Of a DNA stretch of 64,000 bases, positions 38,112 to 46,423 are shown one piece after another. The notes under the pieces are model-generated. The model was not told the origin of the DNA, ran no database searches, and was given only the letters and a program-made list of their open reading frames with translations. A program made the translations under genes and the position numbers. Positions within the stretch are counted from its first letter, which is position 1, and each line of letters starts with the position of its first letter. Origin of the DNA: an uncultured Sphingomonadaceae bacterium (GTDB taxonomy: Bacteria > Pseudomonadota > Alphaproteobacteria > Sphingomonadales > Sphingomonadaceae); assembly GCA_947499975.1 (NCBI GenBank), contig CANMQE010000002.1:677658-741657 (forward strand). The letters are read 5' to 3'.

Positions 38112-39527
38112 TTGGATTATACGCACGACGTGATCGTGATCGGCGGCGGCGCTGCCGGCCTGACGGCTGCCGGGGGTTGCGCGATGTTCGGCCTGAAAGT
38201 GGCGTTGATCGAAGGTCACAAGATGGGTGGAGAATGTCTCAACAACGGCTGCGTCCCATCAAAGGCGCTGCTTGCATCGGCCAGCCGTGCCGCCGAGGCG
38301 CGGGAGGAAAAGCGTGCAGGCGTGCAACTTTCCGCCCCGGTGGTGGAGTGGGGCGGAGTTCATGCGCACATCCACAAGGCCATCGCGGACATCGCCCCGC
38401 ACGATTCGGTGGAGCGGTTCGAGGAGATGGGCTGCGAAGTCATCCAGGACTGGGCCACGTTCAACGGCTCCAGATCTGTCACCGTCGGCGGTCGCACGCT
38501 CACCGCGCCGCGCATCGTCATCGCCACCGGCTCCGAGCCATTGGTGCCGCCGATCGATGGCCTCGACGATGTGCCGTATCTCACCAACGAAAACCTCTTC
38601 GATCTGCAGGAACAGCCGGCACATCTCGTCATCGTAGGCGGCGGAGTGATCGGCATGGAAATGGCCCAGGCCTTCTGCCGGCTGGGAAGTGAAGTGACGG
38701 TGATCGAGCCGGGCGAACTGATGGGCCGGGATGACCGCGCATCGGTGGCGGTGGTGCAGGAGGTGATGCAGGAAGAAGGGGTCCGCTTCGTCAAAGGCAA
38801 GGCAGTAAAGGTGTCGGGCGCTGCCGGAGCCATCACGCTGACGACGGATGGTGGCGATGAAATTCGCGGATCGCACCTGCTGGTGGCCGTGGGCCGCAAG
38901 GCGCGAACGGGGGGATACGGGCTTGAGGAACTGGGCGTCGAGATCGGCGACAACGGCATCGTCGTGGACGAGCGGCGTCGCACCAGCCTGAAACATATCT
39001 ACGCCATCGGCGATTGCCGCGAGGGGCCGCGCCTCACCCACGTTTCCGGTTACGAGGGATCAAACGCGGTGCTGGAAATCGCCCTCGGCCTGCCTGCCAA
39101 GGTCGATTACCGCGCATTGCCCTGGTGCACCTACACCGAGCCCGAAGTGGCCCAGATCGGCATGACCGAGGGCGAGGCGCGGGAAGCGCACGGGGACAAG
39201 CTGCGCGTCGTTACCGAGGGGTTCGATCACAACGAGCGCGCTATTGCGGAAGGGCGCAGCGGGGGCCACCTGAAGGTGATGTTGAAGGGCAAGAAAGTGG
39301 TCGGCGCCAGTATCTGCGGGAAGAACGCAGGCGAATTGCTGCTTCCGTTCACCCAGATGATTACCGGCAAGAGCGGAACGTTCGATGTGGGCGGCGCGAT
39401 CGTGTCCTATCCTACCCGTGCCGAGATCGTGAAAGCGACGGCTTTCAGTGCGTGGGAGCCGACGGTATTCGGCAAATGGCCGAAGAAGTGGGTGGCCCTG
39501 CTGGCCAAGATCAGGCGCGCACGCTGA
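38112..39527 (+). CDS. MerA-like FAD/NAD(P) disulfide oxidoreductase
   Basis: 471 residues. FAD site VIVIGGGAAGLTAAGGCAMFG, redox disulfide GGECLNNGCVPSKALL, NAD(P) site VIVGGGVIGMEMAQAF, FAD-ribityl IYAIGDCREG, and a C-terminal dimer domain ending VSYPTRAEIVKATAF, in which the His-Pro-Thr of lipoamide dehydrogenase is YPT as in MerA relatives. AGGAG lies 7 bp before the TTG at 38112, which I take as start. It could supply electrons or reduce an arsenical or thiol in the arsM cluster. Confidence 0.9.
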   Translation: MDYTHDVIVIGGGAAGLTAAGGCAMFGLKVALIEGHKMGGECLNNGCVPSKALLASASRAAEAREEKRAGVQLSAPVVEWGGVHAHIHKAIADIAPHDSVERFEEMGCEVIQDWATFNGSRSVTVGGRTLTAPRIVIATGSEPLVPPIDGLDDVPYLTNENLFDLQEQPAHLVIVGGGVIGMEMAQAFCRLGSEVTVIEPGELMGRDDRASVAVVQEVMQEEGVRFVKGKAVKVSGAAGAITLTTDGGDEIRGSHLLVAVGRKARTGGYGLEELGVEIGDNGIVVDERRRTSLKHIYAIGDCREGPRLTHVSGYEGSNAVLEIALGLPAKVDYRALPWCTYTEPEVAQIGMTEGEAREAHGDKLRVVTEGFDHNERAIAEGRSGGHLKVMLKGKKVVGASICGKNAGELLLPFTQMITGKSGTFDVGGAIVSYPTRAEIVKATAFSAWEPTVFGKWPKKWVALLAKIRRAR

Positions 39528-40513
39528 TGTCCACCCGCACGAAAAGCCGCAATTCCCCTGCAGGACCATCCCCCTTCGCGGTGGAGGCCGAACGGCTGGC
39601 AGGAGAGAAGTTCACCGATCCGCGGGTAACGGCAGACGGCTCCGCCCGCGCAAGCGTTGGCCTGAGAAAGCTCGACACCCTGTGGTTCGCCACCGGTACG
39701 CTGTGCAATCTCGCCTGCGCCAATTGCTATATCGAGAGCAGCCCGACCAATGACGCGCTGATCTACATGTCGGCACAGCACGTCTCGCGCTTTCTGGACG
39801 AGGTGGCGGAGCGCGGCGTGCGCGAGATCGGCTTCACCGGCGGCGAACCTTTCATGAACCCTGAGATCATCGCGATGATCGAGGATGCGTTGTCGCGCGG
39901 GCACGAGGTGCTGGTGCTGTCCAATGCCATGAAGCCCATGCGCCGCCACGAGGCGGAACTGCTTCGCCTGCGCGACGCCTACGCAGACGCGCTCACGATC
40001 CGCGTCTCGATCGATCATCACACGCAGAAAGTTCACGAGGCGGAACGCGGACCGGGCACCTGGCAGCCCATGCTGGGAGGGCTACGCTGGCTTTCCGCAA
40101 ACGGCTTCTCCTTCGCCGCGGCGGGCCGTCGCCTGGCGGGGGAGACGGACGAGGCTGCGCGCAATTCCTATCGGCTGCTCTTCGAAACCGAAGCGATCGC
40201 GCTTAACGTGGGTGATCAAACCCGGCTGGTGCTGTTTCCGGAGATGGACGCAACCGCCGACGTGCCCGAGATCACCACCGATTGCTGGGGCATCCTCGGC
40301 AAGTCGCCTGACGATGTAATGTGCTCCAGCAGCCGCATGGTGGTCCACCGCAAGGGAGAGCCTGTCCCGCGCGTGGTGGCCTGCACGCTGTTGCCATACG
40401 ATGCCGGTTTCGATCTGGGATCAAGTGTGGCGGAGGCGGATTGCGATGTGCCTTTGAACCACCCGCACTGCGCGCGGTTCTGCGTTCTTGGCGGGGCGAG
40501 CTGCTCCGCATGA
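39527..40513 (+). CDS. Radical SAM enzyme with C-terminal cysteine cluster
   Basis: 328 residues. TLCNLACANCY gives the CxxxCxxC cluster (residues 60, 64, 67); GFTGGEPFMNPEI is the SAM-binding GGEP motif, with VSIDHHTQ later. Cysteines at about 306, 315, 319 and 326 near the C-terminus (HCARFCVLGGASC) suggest an auxiliary iron-sulfur cluster. Neither the core nor the tail resembles ArsS (TIGR04167, CNQACRHC-type with a DUF3641 tail), the usual radical SAM of arsenosugar clusters. The ATG overlaps the flavoprotein stop (TGATG). Function unknown; the context suggests organoarsenical synthesis. Confidence 0.85.
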   Translation: MSTRTKSRNSPAGPSPFAVEAERLAGEKFTDPRVTADGSARASVGLRKLDTLWFATGTLCNLACANCYIESSPTNDALIYMSAQHVSRFLDEVAERGVREIGFTGGEPFMNPEIIAMIEDALSRGHEVLVLSNAMKPMRRHEAELLRLRDAYADALTIRVSIDHHTQKVHEAERGPGTWQPMLGGLRWLSANGFSFAAAGRRLAGETDEAARNSYRLLFETEAIALNVGDQTRLVLFPEMDATADVPEITTDCWGILGKSPDDVMCSSSRMVVHRKGEPVPRVVACTLLPYDAGFDLGSSVAEADCDVPLNHPHCARFCVLGGASCSA

Positions 40514-40560
40514 TTGGCCTCCTCAGGAGCCATTCAGACGTTTCAGTCGTATAATCCTGC

Positions 40561-40980
40561 ATGAAACTTTCAAATCTCAGCCTTCTCGCCATACCGGCCG
40601 CCATGCTCGCCACCCCCGCTGCTGCGCAAAGCAACATCGACGGGACTTATGTCGATTCCGGCGGCTATACCGAGATTACCGTGGCCCGCTGCGGCAGCGC
40701 GCGATGCGGTGAGATCACCCGCATCATCAAGCGAAAGCCGGGGGAGCCCAACCGCGACGTGCATAACGACGATCCTTCCCTGCGGGATCGCCCGATCCTG
40801 GGGATCACCGTGTTGCAGAACCTTCGCTGGGACGATGGCGCATGGCGCGGCGAGGTGTACAATCCCGAGGACGGCAACACCTACCGCACAGAGGTGCGTC
40901 CTGCAGCCAATGGCGCGCTTGAAGTGAAAGGGTGCGTCACCCTGTTCTGCCGCACCCGCGTCTGGCCTGCGGCGAACTGA
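40561..40980 (+). CDS. DUF2147 secreted protein
   Basis: 139 residues with a signal peptide (MKLSNLSLLAIPAAMLATPA, cleavage after AAA near residue 22). The mature part is DUF2147: DGTYVDSGGYTEITVARC, then DRPILGITVLQNLRW and DGNTYRTEVRP, a small beta-rich exported domain. Two cysteine pairs (around residues 44/49 and 124/130) may form disulfides. Function unknown. It follows the radical SAM gene by 47 bp, and a tRNA follows. Confidence 0.8.
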   Translation: MKLSNLSLLAIPAAMLATPAAAQSNIDGTYVDSGGYTEITVARCGSARCGEITRIIKRKPGEPNRDVHNDDPSLRDRPILGITVLQNLRWDDGAWRGEVYNPEDGNTYRTEVRPAANGALEVKGCVTLFCRTRVWPAAN

Positions 40981-41051
40981 TTTCGCCATGCACTCTTTCG
41001 TTCACAAGGGTTGACCGAATCCTGCAGCAGCGCTAGTGGCGCGCTCCTTAC

Positions 41052-41125
41052 TGCCCCGTCCTCTAACGGTAAGAGAGCGGACTCTGACTCCGTCAATCAA
41101 GGTTCGAATCCTTGCGGGGCATCCA
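41052..41125 (+). tRNA. tRNA-Gln (anticodon CTG)
   Basis: 74 nt including CCA. Acceptor stem TGCCCCG / CGGGGCA, D-arm CTCTAACGGTAAGAG, anticodon stem GCGGA/TCCGT around loop CTCTGAC (anticodon CTG, reading CAG), and T-arm CAAGG-TTCGAAT-CCTTG. T at the discriminator position before an encoded CCA is normal in alphaproteobacterial tRNA-Gln. It is a possible integration target, but I see no att repeat or integrase nearby. Confidence 0.93.
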
Positions 41126-41210
41126 TTTTCCTGATCGAGCATCGCTCCCGCGCCGGAGCGTGAAACCGGGCCGCAGCTTCTTTATGGCGCAGCTTGCGCT
41201 CTCGTGATTG

Positions 41211-41324
41211 TTATTTCGCCATACGACGGAACAGTGCAATCGACGCAGAGACGATCGAAATTGCCCCGGCCATTTCCGGATTGTTGACGGCGTAGATCAT
41301 GAACAGGGCCAAAGCGCCCAGCAT
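41211..41324 (-). CDS. Possible 37-residue membrane peptide
   Basis: Starts MLGALALFMIYAVNNPEMAG and ends LFRRMAK: one hydrophobic helix, a small acidic break, and a basic C-terminus. The same frame continues upstream without a start codon to a TGA, adding GKGQHPWALRPI-like residues, so this may be the remnant or true start of a slightly longer gene. The ribosome-binding site is weak. Too short for certainty. Confidence 0.35.
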   Translation of the reverse strand: MLGALALFMIYAVNNPEMAGAISIVSASIALFRRMAK

Positions 41325-41406
41325 GATCGGCCTCAGCGCCCACGGATGTTGCCCTTTGCCAACAGCATTGCCTTCCGGTCAATTTGCAAAGGTGCGGCCC
41401 TTCGGC

Positions 41407-41994
41407 TCAATTTATGTCGTCTGCGCTCTGCTCGTCCTTTGGAAGCAGCAGTTTTGCAGCCTCGCTACTGAGCGAATTTGCGATGACATGGTCGACCCCT
41501 TCGATCGTGATCGCCAGCGTTCCTTCCTCGGTCATCTGAAGGAACCCCTTCGATTTCAGATACCACGAATGGAACTCGAACTGCTGCTCGGGGCATTCGA
41601 GAATTTCCTGCAGCAGCCACGGCACGATGCCGGCGTTCGCGGCATCCTCACGCCTCTTCTTGTAGAGAAGAAGCAGGATCCGATCGTGCATCTTCGCATC
41701 GTTTATCGCGGTATTCTGGTCGGATAGCAGCGCTGAATTTGGCCGGAATGGCGTGGCCTTGTCGCTGACGTTCTTCTCGTACTGACGATCATACTCGGCG
41801 CGCTTCTTCGCGTCCTTCAAGAGCCTGTAACATTCCGTTAGCTCGTTGAACTTGTCGACATCGGCAGTCTCGAGACGGTCGGGATGATAAACCTTGGCAA
41901 AGTGGTGATAGGCCATGTCGAGAATCTTGTCGTCGCAATCAGGGCTGACCTGGAGCAGCGCGTAGTAATCGACAAATTGATCTTCATCCTGCAC
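41407..41994 (-). CDS. DnaJ-domain protein
   Basis: 195 residues. The J domain fills about residues 8-72 (DYYALLQVSPDCDDKILDMA, HPD in KVYHPDRLE, and ECYRLLKDAKKRAEYDRQYE). The remaining 120 residues lack the G/F-rich and zinc-finger parts of DnaJ and look helical/winged (LYKKRREDAANAGIVPWLLQ, GFLQMTEEGTLAITIEGVDH). It is probably a specialised Hsp70 co-chaperone. It lies between the tRNA and the Tad minus arm; no tie to the pilus is proven. Confidence 0.8.
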   Translation of the reverse strand: MQDEDQFVDYYALLQVSPDCDDKILDMAYHHFAKVYHPDRLETADVDKFNELTECYRLLKDAKKRAEYDRQYEKNVSDKATPFRPNSALLSDQNTAINDAKMHDRILLLLYKKRREDAANAGIVPWLLQEILECPEQQFEFHSWYLKSKGFLQMTEEGTLAITIEGVDHVIANSLSSEAAKLLLPKDEQSADDIN

Positions 41995-42160
41995 GTGAAG
42001 CCACTCCGTTATTGGATTTGCAAAGCCAAGCCGAGGCCTGAATTGTCATGCTTTCATGACGGGTCGCAAATGATGAGACCGATCAACATCGCTTGCGTCG
42101 GTGAAGATTGCCTTTGCAAACCTTCCGAGCGGGATTGGGGATCCGGAACAGAGGTCGCGA

Positions 42161-42574
42161 TCAATACGGGCCAGGGTAGCACGCGCTCGTATTCAGGGGT
42201 GCCGACAGGAGGCCGCTGCCTTCGAACCAGTTGAACGTTCCGGTGGCCGTCACACGGTAACCATCGCATTCCGCGTCTGCATCGCTGGCCACGAAGGCAA
42301 GATTTTCGAGATAGGGCCCTTCGTATTGTGTCAGCGCGAAGGTGTTGATGCCGGCAATGGTGCAATCGGCGCGCTGCGCGGAAAGGCAGCGCGCGGACAC
42401 CTCGGTAGCGCGTTGCAGGGCCATGGCGCTGTGCATCATCAGGCCCGCCGCGATCACGCTGAAGATCAGAATCAGGAAAAGGGGCAATACGAGAGCGAAC
42501 TCCGCCGCACTCGCGCCGGATTCGCACCGGCGCAGCCCGCTGATCGGTCGCAAGCCTGATCGCTTCGCGCGCAT
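42161..42574 (-). CDS. tadE: TadE-like pseudopilin
   Basis: 137 residues. The N-terminal GASAAEFALVLPLFLILIFS (Glu at +5 of the processed helix, prepilin-like SGASAAEF site) defines the TadE domain, followed by a periplasmic part with four cysteines. Minor pseudopilin of the Tad/Flp pilus, processed by CpaA. ATG 42574 overlaps the previous stop (TGATG). Confidence 0.82.
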   Translation of the reverse strand: MRAKRSGLRPISGLRRCESGASAAEFALVLPLFLILIFSVIAAGLMMHSAMALQRATEVSARCLSAQRADCTIAGINTFALTQYEGPYLENLAFVASDADAECDGYRVTATGTFNWFEGSGLLSAPLNTSACYPGPY

Positions 42575-43146
42575 CAATCGAGCCTCATCCAGCCGTCAGC
42601 CGTGATAGGGTTGCCGATCACCGAAGCTACGGACAGGCCGGGAAACATCGGACTGAAATTGTAGGTGGCCGTCGTGTAGATGTAATTGCCCGGTGCTTCG
42701 GCAGAACCATAGGCAGAGCAATCGGCTGGTGGATTGTTCAGATCGCCGACTTCGACAAGCGCATTGTTTGCAGATGCGTCGTGGCAGAAATAGCCTTCTG
42801 ACGGTTCGGCGATCACGACCCTTCTGGTGGCCGAATCTCCGATGGAGACCCTGTTTGCGGCTTCTTCCATCTTGGCTTGCAGATCGATACTCTGGTTGGC
42901 TTCGCAGTTCACGGTCGCAGGCAGGTCAGCCTGTGTCTGGCAAATGCTGGCCGCTTCCGCTGCAGCAGCCTGCGCGGCGGTGCGGACCTGCACGGAACTG
43001 TAGGCCATCCAGCCGAAATCGAGAACCTGCGCAATCAGGATCGCGAGGAAACCTGCGACGATCGCCATTTCCGCTGCGACAGCCCCGCCGCTTTCGCGCG
43101 TGAACCTGCGGCAAGATTTCAGCTTCATGTTCAGAATACCAGCCAT
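42574..43146 (-). CDS. TadE/TadF-like pseudopilin
   Basis: 190 residues. SGGAVAAEMAIVAGFLAILIAQ near residue 20 is a TadE-type processing region and helix. The periplasmic part has five cysteines. SD AAGGA lies 5 bp before ATG 43146, so the start overlaps the TadG stop by 16 bp; a second Met (residue 7, 43128) is possible. Likely a TadF-position minor pilin. Confidence 0.8.
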   Translation of the reverse strand: MAGILNMKLKSCRRFTRESGGAVAAEMAIVAGFLAILIAQVLDFGWMAYSSVQVRTAAQAAAAEAASICQTQADLPATVNCEANQSIDLQAKMEEAANRVSIGDSATRRVVIAEPSEGYFCHDASANNALVEVGDLNNPPADCSAYGSAEAPGNYIYTTATYNFSPMFPGLSVASVIGNPITADGWMRLD

Positions 43147-44504
43147 GGGCGTCCTTCATTCCCCCCGATGGACGGCACGTCGAGACCCTGCTGGTCGCAA
43201 CTGCCGGTCGGGTTGGCAAAAATCTGGGCAGTGCCGTTCAGAGTCAGCGTGTTGTTGACCCATACGAAACATTCATAGCCCGTGCCGGCCTTGTTGATGA
43301 TGCCACTCATGATGGAATTGGAGTTGGGCGTGTACATCAATCCCGAGATTGCATAGGCGGGAGCGTTGCCGGACTGCTCCGTATCCACATTCGTGGTCAG
43401 ATCCGGATCGGTATAGATTGCCACGCCAGACCAGTCGCCGGATGTCGGCGAAGAAATGTCAATCGCGCTGTCCGTCAGGTTCGATCCACCAATCGTGTCT
43501 GTTACATAGTGATTATAGGACGCATTGTTGTCACCCGCGAAGATGATGGTGGAATTGTTCGCCGTCAGAGTATTGTCATTGAGAATGAGACGACCGTTGT
43601 AGATGACCAGCGTCGTGTCATTCAGGATCGTATCCGCCGTCACCACGACATCACCGCAGCGTATTGTTTCTCCGCTGACCACGGGTGATCCGGCGAATTG
43701 GTTCGCTACCGTATCTGTCTTGTTGTTCTTGCCCTGCTTGTAGGCCTGGGGATACGAGCCACCACAGGTGTCTCCGGGAATATTGTCCGCGAGTTCCGTA
43801 TAAGGGTCCTCGAAAACATCGGCCCCTGAAACTTGCGTGAGGCCGCAACCACTGCTCGTCCCGACTGCGATGCCGGAGCCTGCATTCATGTTGTTGCCGT
43901 TGCAGGTCATGTCGTTGTTGGAGAAAATGTCGCAGCCGTTGAGGTCTGCGAACGGAACACCGTTCCCGAGCACTCCGGCGGTTCCGCTGGTGGTGTCCAG
44001 AGACACGAGGCACAGTTCGATTGCACCTGTGTCGGGCGGTTCGCCCGCAATAGCCAGGGCGGCAACGCCCTGTGAATTACCGCCGGAACTGTCGCCCACG
44101 AACCCCACGATGGGTGAGAAGAACAGCGGCGAATCGTAGCCGATCGTAACCTGCGTGCATGTGCGAGTTGGATCGGCAGGGCAGGGCACGCGCGCGGCGT
44201 CCACGGTGGTGGAACCGGAGGCGTTCTGATAGCCATAGCGCAGCGCAGTGCCGCGCGCGGTCTTGATGAAATCGTCGTTCACCCCGTCGAAGCCAAGATC
44301 TTCATCGGGAGTTTGCGCGGCGGCGATAGCTGCTGAATCCGCGGCATTCTGCATGTCGCGCTGCTTGTAATACCAGTAGCCGACATCGACAACGAGCCCC
44401 ACGATACCGATGAGCGGTATGAGGAGAAGCGCGGTCAGCGAACTGACAGCCGCCCGCGTATCGCCAATGAAATCCCTGACAAGCCCTTGTACAGCGTCGT
44501 TCAT
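43131..44504 (-). CDS. tadG: TadG-type pilus protein (Flp operon membrane component)
   Basis: 457 residues. One N-terminal helix (AVSSLTALLLIPLIGIVGLVVDVGY, about 18-42) followed by YWYYKQRDMQNAADSAAIAAA, the TadG/putative Flp pilus-assembly signature. The rest is a large periplasmic Asn/Ser/Thr-rich region, possibly beta-rich, with several cysteines. No vWA domain is apparent. AGGGGC precedes ATG 44504, so I choose this start over one 11 codons upstream. Confidence 0.82.
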   Translation of the reverse strand: MNDAVQGLVRDFIGDTRAAVSSLTALLLIPLIGIVGLVVDVGYWYYKQRDMQNAADSAAIAAAQTPDEDLGFDGVNDDFIKTARGTALRYGYQNASGSTTVDAARVPCPADPTRTCTQVTIGYDSPLFFSPIVGFVGDSSGGNSQGVAALAIAGEPPDTGAIELCLVSLDTTSGTAGVLGNGVPFADLNGCDIFSNNDMTCNGNNMNAGSGIAVGTSSGCGLTQVSGADVFEDPYTELADNIPGDTCGGSYPQAYKQGKNNKTDTVANQFAGSPVVSGETIRCGDVVVTADTILNDTTLVIYNGRLILNDNTLTANNSTIIFAGDNNASYNHYVTDTIGGSNLTDSAIDISSPTSGDWSGVAIYTDPDLTTNVDTEQSGNAPAYAISGLMYTPNSNSIMSGIINKAGTGYECFVWVNNTLTLNGTAQIFANPTGSCDQQGLDVPSIGGNEGRPWLVF

Positions 44505-44839
44505 GTTCTGCCCCTGACTGTCCGCATTAAGCCCCACACGAAACAGAGTTAATCCTACCGCAAATATTGCAGTACCGCAACTTTGACGATTCTATCGCCA
44601 TGCGTGCGAATAGAGCAAAGAACAGGCTTCGCGGCCAGAAACGCAACACAAAAGATGTGCCTGTCCCATTGCTGTATTGATTTGATCTGCAAGAAACCGG
44701 AGGCGGGGATTGCTCGCGGCGATTCAGGCGCGCTATCGACTTGCACAGTCGGCCGGTCGACTTGCTTCCCTTCCGGTTTTCATGAAATTAACTAAGCTAT
44801 TATTCTACAACGCAAATGTATCGCGATGAGCTAAGCCGG
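44505..44839. other. 335-bp non-coding gap upstream of the tad minus arm
   Basis: Between the tadG start and the 3' end of the PAP2-like gene, both minus strand. It is moderately AT-rich and should hold the tadGEE promoter. Isolated TTAA words occur (near 44524, 44550 and 44788), but none is spaced as a CtrA pair. No gene supported. Confidence 0.4.
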
Positions 44840-45889
44840 TCAGGACGACGAAGGGTCTGCCTTGCACGCTGAAACTTCGGATGTCCGCGTATCGGCGGAT
44901 CGCACTTCGTCGTTCCGGCGCGAGGTCAGTGCACCCGCAAATTTCCAGATGAGAAAGGTCAGACCTATCGATACATATCCGTCGACGGCATAGTGATAGG
45001 CAAGGTGGACCGAGCCGATCAGGATGATCGTGAGAAAACCGAACATGATCCATCCGAAAACCCGGCTTATCTGCCGCGCGGCCAGCCAGAACAGGAATGC
45101 AAGCGCCACGTGCATGGAAGGCATGGCGGTGATCCCCCGGCCCAGGCCGTGAAGTCCATCCTGATATCCGGCCAGCAATTGCTCCTGCACCGGAAGCACG
45201 AGGATCGGGAAGACTCTATTCGCCGCTTCGAGGTAGGCGACGTGCTGTACGAAGCGGCTATCGCCAACGATGGGATCGAGGAAGACCGGACCGACAGATG
45301 CCAGATAGGTCGCGAGCGCCATGCCAAGCAACGACCATGTCAGGATGAAGGAGAGAAAGTACCGGAGAACCAGATCCCGGTTTGAAACGTAAAGCGCGAA
45401 ATAGACGCTCCCCAGGTAAATGAGCAGCACCCAGACGTGATACATTACGGCCAGGATCGCCGTGATAATGGGGAAGCCCAAGATGGGTTGCAGCAGCAGC
45501 CACGGATCGCGGCCATGCAGCGCAATATCCCAGGCGATGAACACATTGTCCCAGCGGTAATCGTTGAACAGCGGTATCGCGGATTTCATCGCCGAGAATG
45601 TCGGCATGAAGACCGCCACGGCGAGAAGGAGGGGAAGGGCCTGTAATGCCTTGTCTCGTTTCTTGCTGATAAGGTTTGCGGTATAGCCGATTGGCCGATC
45701 TGGCCGCTCCCGCCACAAAAGCAGCAGGAGATGCAGGCCCAGGACGAGGCAAGTCGAGAGAATGTAGAGCTGGAAATTTAGCAGATAGCTGGAAAGCCGG
45801 GGGTCTACCCCGAAACTCTTCAGCAGAAGAAGGGAGGCCGATACGATCGCCAGCGTCACCCAGAGGATGTGCCAACCGGTCCTGATCAT
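44840..45889 (-). CDS. PAP2/AUR1-like membrane phosphotransferase
   Basis: 349 residues, about eight helices. C-terminal lipid-phosphatase signature: GRGITAMPSMHVALAFLFWL (PSMH) and IGSVHLAYHYAVDGYVSIGL (HxxxHYxxD), the arrangement of PAP2 enzymes and of AUR1 inositolphosphorylceramide synthase. It could transfer phospho-head-groups to ceramide-like lipids, or dephosphorylate lipids, at the outer face of the inner membrane. A distant paralogue lies at 47139-48212. Confidence 0.82.
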   Translation of the reverse strand: MIRTGWHILWVTLAIVSASLLLLKSFGVDPRLSSYLLNFQLYILSTCLVLGLHLLLLLWRERPDRPIGYTANLISKKRDKALQALPLLLAVAVFMPTFSAMKSAIPLFNDYRWDNVFIAWDIALHGRDPWLLLQPILGFPIITAILAVMYHVWVLLIYLGSVYFALYVSNRDLVLRYFLSFILTWSLLGMALATYLASVGPVFLDPIVGDSRFVQHVAYLEAANRVFPILVLPVQEQLLAGYQDGLHGLGRGITAMPSMHVALAFLFWLAARQISRVFGWIMFGFLTIILIGSVHLAYHYAVDGYVSIGLTFLIWKFAGALTSRRNDEVRSADTRTSEVSACKADPSSS

Positions 45890-45929
45890 CGACCATTCCC
45901 CCCGTTAACCGCAGCAATTCGGCCCGATG

Positions 45930-46161
45930 TCAGCGCGCCATGCCCCATATCCGCGCGTGCTGATGGACGAAGTTGTCGAGCATCGCGCCGCGCAAGGCAA
46001 GTGCGCTGAGTAACTCGAAAGGAAGGATGCGTTCGCGCTGGTGCTGCGCCAACGGGATTTCGGCTGTCTTAGATCGTTACGCTTTTCAGCTTGGTGAGCT
46101 CGGCGCGCACGCGCTGGTATTGGCGCAACAGCGTGATGGGATGAGTAAGAGTGAAAGCCAT
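45930..46161 (-). pseudogene. Frameshifted small gene or two tiny ORFs
   Basis: ATG 46161 with SD AGGAG at 7 bp opens MAFTLTHPITLLRQYQRVRA and a Lys-rich end, stopping at 46069 (30 residues). One frame over, a run without start codon but with protein-like sequence (KTAEIPLAQHQRERILPF..., ending HARIWGMAR) continues to a stop at 45930; a TTG at 46052 could start 40 residues. The two halves join if one base is added or removed near 46070. The first half is DUF1127-like in feel (arginine-rich short helix). It could be a decayed 75-residue gene or coupled mini-ORFs. Confidence 0.4.
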
Positions 46162-46423
46162 TTCCGATCTCCTGCTTGAATTCGCCAGACCGCTTTCGCG
46201 TCCTGTGGCTTCAACTTCTAGAGTCAGATGGTAAACAACTTCTTAAAGTGCCGTTTCTGTTTCAAGAGTCGAGGGGCGACAGAGAAAACCACTATCATCT
46301 GTCGGTCAATGTGCCTTCTCTTTATTGGCAAACTGATGTATTGCCGCGCCTGCTCGTGGGGGATGCAAATCAATTCAGGGGGCGCGCGCTATGTCACTTG
46401 GGAATTTCGGATGCAGAGGCGCC

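Noticed and set aside
41052..41125. tRNA-Gln as attachment site of a genomic island
   Set aside because: I found no integrase, repeated tRNA 3' end or composition boundary near it.
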